Shown: piece by piece, positions 6,825 through 12,554 of the stretch
Numbering within the stretch: position 1 is the stretch's first letter
Layout of the letters: each line of letters starts with the position of its first letter
NCBI GenBank assembly: GCA_964345695.1
Contig: CAYFSC010000082.1
Location: forward strand, 1 to 12,554
Direction of reading: 5' to 3'
DNA: 12,554 nucleotides
From: CAYFSC01 sp964345695
GTDB taxonomy: Bacteria; Bacteroidota; Rhodothermia; Rhodothermales; Salinibacteraceae
Made by a program: the position numbers and the translations under genes
The notes under the pieces: generated by a model
Databases searched by the model: none
What the model was told of the DNA's origin: nothing
What the model saw: the letters and a program-made list of their open reading frames with translations, nothing else

Positions 6825-8615
6825 ATGCCCGACCGCAACCGCTCCTTCTCGTTTGGCCTGCCGATGTCGTCTGTGGGGCTCCTGCTTCTCGGCGTGGTGG
6901 TGTTGGCTGGCGGATGCGCCAGCAGCGCGCCCTACACGCTCGGCCCGGTCAAGACGGAAGACCCCGATCGCCAGCCCATTGATCGGCCCAAGGAGGTCGT
7001 TGAAAACCAGTACTGGGACCGCGTCGACATGTCAGTCATTTACCAGCTCGAAAAGCCGCTCGACCTAAATTGGGTGGGGCGCGGTGTCGGCAAATCACTG
7101 GGGGTGGCCGAGGCGGATGAGGCCGACAACGTGAACGTCATGGACGAGCCGCCGAACTCCAGCTGGTGGCAGCGCCGCATCTTTTACCGCGACCTGTCGA
7201 TGGAGGCGATGGCCGAGGGGCCCAACGACCGGGACACCACGGGCGTCGCGGCGGGACCCGACACGAGCGGCACCTGGACGGTGGTGAGCGGAAAGTTCGA
7301 GGGCGCGGCGCGCGGCTTCCAGATCAAAGATTCGCGCGGAGACCGGTACCTCGTCAAGCTGGATGGCCCGAAGTGGCCCGAGCAAACGACAGCCGCTGAG
7401 GTCATCTCGACGAAGATCTTCCACGCTGCCGGCTACTACGTTCCGCAGAACACCATTACCTACTTCGAACCGGCACAGCTGCGTGTCGGCGATGACGCGA
7501 CGGTGCAGGACGGCAACAGGGAGCGCCCTATGACGCGCGAGGACATAACGACCCTCCTGTCGCCGTACGAGCCGCGCGACGACGGCACGATTCGTGGGTT
7601 GGCCAGCAAGTTCGTCGACGGCACACCGCTGGGCCCGTTCGAGTTTCGAGGCACGCGGAGCGACGACCCCAACGACCGCGTTCGCCACGAGCAGCGGCGG
7701 GAGCTGCGCGGACTGCGGGTCATCGGCTCGTGGCTGAACGACGCGGATCGCCGTGCCGCCAACACCCTGTCCGTGTATACCGACGAGCAGTACGTGAAGC
7801 ATTACCTGATCGACATGGGGTCGACCCTGGGCGCCAACGCGTCGAGTCCCCATAAACCCGTCCACGGGCAAGCCTATATCCTCGACCAGCGCAAGATTCC
7901 GCAAGCACTGGTGTCGCTGGGGGCTTACCGGTTCCCCTGGTGGTATTACGACCCGACGCCGAAATACAAGGCTGTAGGCTACTTCCGGTCGGACGTGTTG
8001 AAGCCCGGCGACTGGGTGATGTCCTACCCCAACGCCGCCCACGAAAAGATGACGCGCCGCGACGCCTACTGGGGTGCGAAGATCGTGATGAGCTTCTCGG
8101 ACGCAGAGATCCGGCGCATTGTGGAAACCGCAGACATCTCGAATCCGCAGGCTGAAGACTACCTGGTGCAGACGCTCATCGAGCGGCGCGACAAGATCGG
8201 ACGCTACTGGTTCGACCGCATCAACCCGCTCGATCGCTTCGAGGTGCAGGAGGCCCCGGTAGCGGCCAGCACCGGCTCCGGCCGCGTCGGCCCCCGTCTT
8301 GCATTTGATGACCTCGCCGTGACGACCGATCTGGCCTCGGGCGCGCGCCGCCGCTACGCGGTGCAGTTCCACCACGACGGCGACGCCCTCGGCCCGCGCC
8401 GGATCGTAAACGCCTCAGCAGTGCAGCTTCAAGTGGACGGGCAGCGGCTGCGTGCCCTGCTCGACGCCGAGGGCGCAGAAGAGCGCGATGAGCGGGTGGT
8501 GCGCGCCGCCGTGCAAACGGTGGCGGAAGGGAAAGAGCCCAGCCGGTTCACGCACGTCTACCTGCATGTGCCCCGCAACGGGACCCCGCGCGTGGTGGGC
8601 CTGGAGCGAGAATAG
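6825..8615 (+). CDS. Large lipoprotein with a kinase-like residue pattern
   Basis: A 596-residue protein. The N-terminus is a lipoprotein signal with a lipobox ending in Leu-Ala-Gly-Gly-Cys31. The ATG at 6825 gives a 30-residue signal; the ATG at 6864 (Met14) would give a compact 17-residue one, and both work. I do not recognise the family by name. Residues about 165-340 resemble an atypical kinase core. RGDRYLVKLDGPKWPE has Lys178 at the ATP-lysine position. TTAAEVIST has Glu192 as the helix-C glutamate. WLNDADRRAANTL has Asp308 and Asn313 in the D-x4-N catalytic-loop spacing. YLIDMGSTLG has Asp330 in a DFG-like motif. The order and spacing match HipA, FAM20 and PI-kinase-like folds. The lipid anchor places it in the periplasm or at the cell surface. 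The final ~110 residues look beta-rich and separate. It lies 52 bp downstream of the Omp85-type gene and is probably co-expressed. Lipoprotein status is well supported; kinase activity is inference. Confidence 0.85.
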   Translation: MPDRNRSFSFGLPMSSVGLLLLGVVVLAGGCASSAPYTLGPVKTEDPDRQPIDRPKEVVENQYWDRVDMSVIYQLEKPLDLNWVGRGVGKSLGVAEADEADNVNVMDEPPNSSWWQRRIFYRDLSMEAMAEGPNDRDTTGVAAGPDTSGTWTVVSGKFEGAARGFQIKDSRGDRYLVKLDGPKWPEQTTAAEVISTKIFHAAGYYVPQNTITYFEPAQLRVGDDATVQDGNRERPMTREDITTLLSPYEPRDDGTIRGLASKFVDGTPLGPFEFRGTRSDDPNDRVRHEQRRELRGLRVIGSWLNDADRRAANTLSVYTDEQYVKHYLIDMGSTLGANASSPHKPVHGQAYILDQRKIPQALVSLGAYRFPWWYYDPTPKYKAVGYFRSDVLKPGDWVMSYPNAAHEKMTRRDAYWGAKIVMSFSDAEIRRIVETADISNPQAEDYLVQTLIERRDKIGRYWFDRINPLDRFEVQEAPVAASTGSGRVGPRLAFDDLAVTTDLASGARRRYAVQFHHDGDALGPRRIVNASAVQLQVDGQRLRALLDAEGAEERDERVVRAAVQTVAEGKEPSRFTHVYLHVPRNGTPRVVGLERE

Positions 8616-8655
8616 CTGAATGGCGGAAGACCGCTGTGCCTGATTCTGTTTGCTT

Positions 8656-8682
8656 CCGGTTGGCAGTCGGAGCGGCAACCGG
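8656..8682 (+). terminator. Possible weak terminator or hairpin after the lipoprotein gene
   Basis: CCGGTTG and CAACCGG form a perfect 7-bp stem around a 13-nt loop, about 40 bp past the lipoprotein stop. The following bases (TGTTCGTGG) are not a real T tract, so intrinsic termination would be poor. It may simply be an mRNA 3' hairpin. Confidence 0.3.
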
Positions 8683-8708
8683 TGTTCGTGGCGTGGACGC
8701 CGCTCTCT

Positions 8709-8808
8709 GGATCCGTGATCAATTCCTGATGTGGCTCGTATGATCGCGCGTGCTTCGAGGCCCCAGTAGCGCGGTGCCGCATTACAACCACGGTGTTTTC
8801 ACGGATCC
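8709..8808. repeat. 10-bp perfect inverted repeat spaced by 80 bp
   Basis: GGATCCGTGA at 8709-8718 and its exact reverse complement TCACGGATCC at 8799-8808 bracket 80 bp directly upstream of the transporter ATG at 8819. In a gap of this size a 10-bp match is uncommon but possible by chance. It could pair in RNA or serve as two operator half-sites. Confidence 0.5.
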
Positions 8809-8818
8809 GACGGCCAGC

Positions 8819-11593
8819 ATGGGTCGCTTTCTGGCTTCCATTTTTGGGCTGCGACGTGAGGAGCGAGAACTCTCGTTCCTGATGGCCCTCTACCACTTCA
8901 TTCTGCTGATCACGCTGTACCTGCTGAAGCCGGTCCGAGACAGCCTGTTTCTGTCGGAGCGCGGGGCCGAGGAACTGCCGTTTGTCTTTATCCTCACGAC
9001 GGTCGCCATCGTCCCCATCGCCGTTCTGCATTCGCGCGCAGGACGAACCCTGCACGTGGGTCGGCTCATCGACGGCGTGTCGGTGTTCCTCGTCGTGGCC
9101 GTTCTGGGGCTCCGAGGTTTGCTGGCGCTGGACACCGTGTGGGGCACGTACGTGTTGTACGCGTCGGTCAGTATTTACGGGCTTGTCGTGACGTCGCAGT
9201 TTTGGCTGCTGGCCAACGCCATCTTTGCGGCTTCCCAGGCGAAGCGCGTGTTTACGGCCCTGAGCATCGGCGCGATTTTGGGCGCCGTTGCGGGCGGCGA
9301 GATTACCGGGCTGCTCGTCGACACGCTCGGTATGGCGAGCCCCAATCTGCTGTGGGTGACGGCCGGTCTGCTGCTGTTCTCCATCGGGCTGGTCCGGTTC
9401 ATCCGGTACCGGCATCGCCAGCTCGGCGGCACTTTCGAAGAGGGCGAGCCGGGCTCCCACCCTGCGGATCAGGGCGATCCTACCGGCGCGTTCTCCATCA
9501 TTCGCGATTCGCGACACATCCAGTTTATCGTTGGCGTCATCGCCCTCACGGTGATCACGACGACGTTCATCGACTTCCAGTTCAAGACGGTCGCCTCACA
9601 GGCCTTCCCCGGCGAGGGGGAGCTGACAACCTTCATGGGGCGCTTCTACGGCCGTGTGAGCCTGGTGGCGCTCTTCGTGCAGTTCGTCATTGCTCCGCGC
9701 CTTATGAAGATGGTTGGCATCGGCGGGGCCTTGTCGATCCTTCCGCTGGCGCTTGGAGTCGGCACCGTGGGCATGCTTGTGGTGCCGGGCCTGGTGGCGG
9801 GCGTCCTGCTGCGCGGCGCCGACCAGAGCCTGAAGCATTCTATCGACAAGACCGGGCGCGAGATTCTGTTCGTCCCCGTGTCGCTGGAAAAGAAGAAGCG
9901 TGTGAAGGTCTTTCTGGACATGTTTGTGGACCAGGGCGCGCAGGGGCTGGGCGGCGTGCTGCTGCTGCTCTTCACCGCCGGCTTGGGCCTCTCGGTGCAG
10001 AGCTTGAGCTGGGCCGTTCTGGGACTGTTGATCTTGTGGGGCTGCCTGGCGCTCGGAGCGCGAGCCTCCTACGTCGAACAGTTTCGGAAGAAGCTGCGCC
10101 ACCAGCAGGACTTCCAGGCGGACGGGACGCCGGACGACGCTTCGGAGGAGCAAGACGAGGAAATCTCCGATGATCTCGACCAGCTCCTGCAGTCGCTGTG
10201 CAGCCACAGCGAGACAGAGGCCCTGCATGCGCTGGAGCAGCTGGAGGACAGCGATACGACGGTACCTGTCGACGCCATTCTGTGCCTGCTGGAGCATCCG
10301 GGCGCGGCCGTGCGCGAACACGCCATTCGTGTTCTGCGGGTGCGCGACGTCAACGCCGACGGCGTGGCGCAGACGGTGGTCGAATCTCTCACCGATCCGG
10401 ACACCGACGTGCAGTTGGAGGCCGCCCGATATCTGTACTGCCATCAAACGTCGAACCGTCTGGGGCGCCTGCAAGAAGCGTTGCAGCACGACGACGTGCG
10501 CATCCAGGCCGCGGCGGTCGGGCTCATTGCATCGGAGGGCGGCACGCAGGAGCAGCGCATGGTGACCGAGCCGATGCTGCGCCGTCTTATGGACATCGGT
10601 GGCGACGCCGGCGAGGACGCTCGCACACATGTGGCGCACCTGCTGGGTGTTCTCGATCGTCCGTACCGCAACGAACTTCTGCGTCGCCTGCTTCGAGACG
10701 ATTCGATGCAGGTGCAGCGGGCCGCCGTCGAAGCGGCGGGAGAAACCGAAGATCGCGCGTTTGTTTACCCTCTGGTGGTCCGCCTCAAGTCCGATGCCCT
10801 GCAGCGAGAGGCCCGTAAGGCCCTCGCCCAGTACGGGCGCCGTATCCTCGGCACGCTGCACGACTTTCTTGTTGACCCGAACGTTGCCCTCTCGATTCGC
10901 AAGAAGATCCCGGCCATTCTTGCCGATCAGCCGTGTCAACTGGCGGTGATGGTGCTGGAAGACAGTCTCTCGAAGGTGCCCATCCCGGTGCGCCATACCG
11001 TCATCCGGGCACTGAGCTCGCTGCACGCCATCGACGAATACGAATTTGACTTCGAGCGTGTGGAAGAGACGATCCGCGAAGAGGCCGAGCACTTCGCCTC
11101 GCTCGGTCAAATCCTGCATCTGCGGTTGCGGACCAGCGAGCCCTCGCATTCCCACGTCGACCCGGACCTGCTGCAGAAGCTGCGCCAAGAGAGCCTCGAG
11201 CGTATCTTCCGTCTGCTAGGGCTGCGCTACGACCAGCGCGACATCTACGATGCGTACCTCGGCATCACAAGCGCCGAAGACTCGCTGCGCTCCAGCGCCG
11301 TGGAGTTCGTCGACAATCTTGTCGAATACAGCATCAGCAAGTACCTGCTGCCGCTGCTCGACGATCCGAACGGCCGACAGGCCACACAGGTCGGACCGAC
11401 GCACTTCGACCAGCGCATTCGTCAGTGGTCGCGGGCTACCGCCTACATGGAGGCGGCCGACGATCCCCGCCTCACGGCGATGCTGGACGCTGAGTCCGAC
11501 GCCTCGGCCGTGCTCGACGGAACGGACGCGCACGGCGACGGTCATTCCGGGTCTGTGCCGGACGAGCTCCAGCAGCGCCTGAAGGAGGAGTAG
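8819..11593 (+). CDS. ADP/ATP-carrier-like (NTT/TLC) membrane transporter fused to HEAT repeats
   Basis: A 924-residue protein from the ATG at 8819 (MGRFLASIFGL). The frame is open back to a GTG at 8750, but the extra 23 residues look non-coding. Residues about 18-420 form roughly 12 hydrophobic helices with nucleotide-transporter family traits: LLKPVRDSLF in the first helix (Lys37, Arg40, Asp41), then RGADQSLKHSIDKTGREI and LFVPVSLEKKKRVKVFLD (Glu348, Lys358-360, Lys363). These align by eye with the R-G-x-K..DPTKE..Y-I-P-L region of NTTs. After an acidic linker (about 435-460, SEEQDEEISDDLDQ), residues about 490-740 hold eight or nine HEAT-like helix pairs (VREHAIRVLRV, VQLEAARYLYC, VQRAAVEAAG, LQREARKALAQYG). 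A helical tail follows. HEAT arrays usually bind proteins, so the cytosolic half may regulate transport or recruit a partner. Free-living bacteria do not need ATP import, so the substrate is open. Confidence 0.88.
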   Translation: MGRFLASIFGLRREERELSFLMALYHFILLITLYLLKPVRDSLFLSERGAEELPFVFILTTVAIVPIAVLHSRAGRTLHVGRLIDGVSVFLVVAVLGLRGLLALDTVWGTYVLYASVSIYGLVVTSQFWLLANAIFAASQAKRVFTALSIGAILGAVAGGEITGLLVDTLGMASPNLLWVTAGLLLFSIGLVRFIRYRHRQLGGTFEEGEPGSHPADQGDPTGAFSIIRDSRHIQFIVGVIALTVITTTFIDFQFKTVASQAFPGEGELTTFMGRFYGRVSLVALFVQFVIAPRLMKMVGIGGALSILPLALGVGTVGMLVVPGLVAGVLLRGADQSLKHSIDKTGREILFVPVSLEKKKRVKVFLDMFVDQGAQGLGGVLLLLFTAGLGLSVQSLSWAVLGLLILWGCLALGARASYVEQFRKKLRHQQDFQADGTPDDASEEQDEEISDDLDQLLQSLCSHSETEALHALEQLEDSDTTVPVDAILCLLEHPGAAVREHAIRVLRVRDVNADGVAQTVVESLTDPDTDVQLEAARYLYCHQTSNRLGRLQEALQHDDVRIQAAAVGLIASEGGTQEQRMVTEPMLRRLMDIGGDAGEDARTHVAHLLGVLDRPYRNELLRRLLRDDSMQVQRAAVEAAGETEDRAFVYPLVVRLKSDALQREARKALAQYGRRILGTLHDFLVDPNVALSIRKKIPAILADQPCQLAVMVLEDSLSKVPIPVRHTVIRALSSLHAIDEYEFDFERVEETIREEAEHFASLGQILHLRLRTSEPSHSHVDPDLLQKLRQESLERIFRLLGLRYDQRDIYDAYLGITSAEDSLRSSAVEFVDNLVEYSISKYLLPLLDDPNGRQATQVGPTHFDQRIRQWSRATAYMEAADDPRLTAMLDAESDASAVLDGTDAHGDGHSGSVPDELQQRLKEE

Positions 11594-11606
11594 GCGCTGT
11601 GGACCG

Positions 11607-11616
11607 GGCACGTGCC
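11607..11616. repeat. 10-bp perfect palindrome between the transporter and crotonase genes
   Basis: GGCACGTGCC is a perfect palindrome centred on CACGTG in the 67-bp gap. No T run follows, so it is not an intrinsic terminator. It could be a regulator site for the crotonase gene or a chance GC-rich palindrome. Confidence 0.4.
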
Positions 11617-11660
11617 GCCCCTCACTGTATTCTGGCTCATCGTTGATTCCAACCCTCAGC

Positions 11661-12452
11661 ATGTCTGATCTTCTTCGCGTTGAGGACATGGGCCGCGTGC
11701 GGACGCTGACCCTGAACCGTCCCGACAAGCGGAATGCCCTGAACCACGCTCTCGTGGCGGATTTGCGGGGGGCCCTTGCAGAAGCGGCCTCCGCAGATGC
11801 TGTGCGCGTCGTGGTGCTCACCGGCGCAGGGCGCGTGTTTTCTGCCGGCGCCGACCTGTCGTCGCTGAAGGCGCTTCGAGATGCCTCGTCGTTGGAGAAC
11901 AAGAGGGACTCGGAGCATCTTGCTGGCCTCTTCCGCGAGATCTACCTCCATCCGAAGCCCGTTCTTGCGAAGATCAACGGCCCCGCCATTGCCGGCGGAT
12001 CGGGGTTGGCCGCAGTGTGCGACCTGTCCGTTGCGGCCCACGAGGCCAAGCTCGGGTTCACCGAAGTGCGCATCGGATTCGTTCCGGCCATCGTCATGGT
12101 GTTCGTGCGCCGCAAACTTGGGGAAGCCGCTGCACGCGATCTGCTGCTACGCGGGCGCCTCCTTCCGGCCGAAGACGCGGCCGAGATGGGCCTGATCACC
12201 CGTGCGGTGCCCGCCGACGACCTCGACGCGACCGTCGACGCTCTGGCCCAGGAGCTGGCGACGGAGACCAGCGCCTCGGCCGTCGCGCTCACCAAAGAGA
12301 TGATGGCGCAGGTCGACGGCATGGGCCTGCAAGAAGCGCTCGACTACGCCGTGCACATGAACGCCTTCGCCCGGAACACCGACGACTGCCAGGCCGGGAT
12401 CGACGCGTTCCTGAACAAGACCGATCCGCCGTGGAAAGAAGGGGCGGGTTGA
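11661..12452 (+). CDS. Enoyl-CoA hydratase/isomerase (crotonase) family protein
   Basis: A 263-residue protein, normal for a single-domain crotonase. The start is the ATG at 11661 (MSDLLRVEDMGRVRTLTLNRPDKRNALN); an in-frame TTG at 11643 is less likely. The fold is recognised by LNRPDKRNALN, the first oxyanion-hole segment GRVFSAGADLSSL and the second INGPAIAGGSGLAAVCDLSV. The region LGFTEVRIGFVPAIV follows, then LLLRGRLLPAEDAAEMGLI. These enzymes act on acyl-CoA thioesters in the cytosol, in fatty-acid or branched-chain amino-acid breakdown. Glu135 (FTEV) matches the second catalytic glutamate of rat enoyl-CoA hydratase (Glu164). The first (Glu144) is replaced by Gly115 in GGSGL. Methylglutaconyl-CoA hydratase-like or isomerase-like activity is possible, and the exact substrate cannot be read from sequence. 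It follows the transporter by 67 bp with no shared pathway apparent. Confidence 0.92.
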   Translation: MSDLLRVEDMGRVRTLTLNRPDKRNALNHALVADLRGALAEAASADAVRVVVLTGAGRVFSAGADLSSLKALRDASSLENKRDSEHLAGLFREIYLHPKPVLAKINGPAIAGGSGLAAVCDLSVAAHEAKLGFTEVRIGFVPAIVMVFVRRKLGEAAARDLLLRGRLLPAEDAAEMGLITRAVPADDLDATVDALAQELATETSASAVALTKEMMAQVDGMGLQEALDYAVHMNAFARNTDDCQAGIDAFLNKTDPPWKEGAG

Positions 12453-12508
12453 AGGTCCGAGCGTGCGGACGAGCGTACACATGCATCCGTCAAATCACAA
12501 TTGAAGCG

Positions 12509-12554
12509 ATGAGCCCTGATTATTCGGAGTATTCGACGGACGAACTGCTGGAGG
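12509..12554 (+). CDS. Start of a further gene, cut off by the right edge
   Basis: An ATG at 12509 opens a frame that stays open to the window end, giving MSPDYSEYSTDELLE. Only 15 codons are visible. The short Y-S-T-x-E-L-L-E pattern resembles an N-terminal segment seen in some Bacteroidota hypothetical and membrane proteins, but this is too little to name a family. It lies 56 bp after the crotonase stop on the same strand, so co-transcription is possible. Confidence 0.5.
   Translation, partial: MSPDYSEYSTDELLE

Noticed and set aside
5567..8375. Long minus-strand open frames opposite the barrel gene (5567-6838) and the lipoprotein gene (7095-8375)
   Set aside because: Both plus-strand genes have signal peptides and recognisable motifs. 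The antisense frames have none and show typical antisense composition.
9596..11188. 530-codon minus-strand frame opposite the transporter-HEAT gene
   Set aside because: It is rich in His/Gln/Arg, as expected for antisense of a high-G+C gene, and it overlaps clear TM helices and HEAT repeats on the plus strand.
12455..12470. Hairpin GTCCG-AGCGTG-CGGAC after the crotonase as a terminator
   Set aside because: The stem is only five base pairs and no T run follows. The next gene appears to start 40 bp later on the same strand.

Overview
The window is high-GC bacterial chromosome (roughly 60-65% G+C by eye) with Bacteroidota-type content. It has a two-component-regulator beta-propeller sensor, a groES-groEL pair, a POTRA-less Omp85 barrel next to a lipoprotein, an ADP/ATP-carrier-like transporter fused to HEAT repeats, and a crotonase. 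Most starts lack a clear Shine-Dalgarno, which also fits Bacteroidota. The high G+C makes me favour the Rhodothermota / Salinibacter-like side of the group. This is inference, because no rRNA or other phylogenetic marker besides GroEL is present.

Layout. Minus strand, left half: positions 1-2501 hold the first ~833 codons of a large periplasmic-propeller sensor protein whose output domain lies beyond the left edge. A 425-bp intergenic stretch (2502-2926) carries a groEL terminator and an AT-rich promoter-like island. groEL (2927-4558) and groES (4723-5007) follow and are transcribed leftward, separated by 164 bp that contain a tandem 16-bp duplication. A 448-bp divergent region (5008-5455) separates groES from the plus-strand genes. 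It holds a strong dyad on the groES side and a degenerate 17-bp repeat on the other side. I see no CIRCE element.

Plus strand, right half: an Omp85-type outer-membrane barrel (5456-6772) and, 52 bp later, a large lipoprotein (6825-8615), probably one transcript. The lipoprotein carries a residue pattern resembling an atypical (HipA/FAM20/PI-kinase-like) kinase core. Next come an NTT-like 12-TM transporter with a C-terminal HEAT-repeat half (8819-11593), an enoyl-CoA hydratase/isomerase family protein (11661-12452) whose first canonical catalytic Glu is a Gly, and the first 15 codons of another gene at the right edge (12509 onward).

The groESL pair is housekeeping. The part most likely to hide undescribed biology is the Omp85 barrel plus kinase-like lipoprotein pair. 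The transporter-HEAT fusion is second. No mobile element, CRISPR array, tRNA or rRNA was found.
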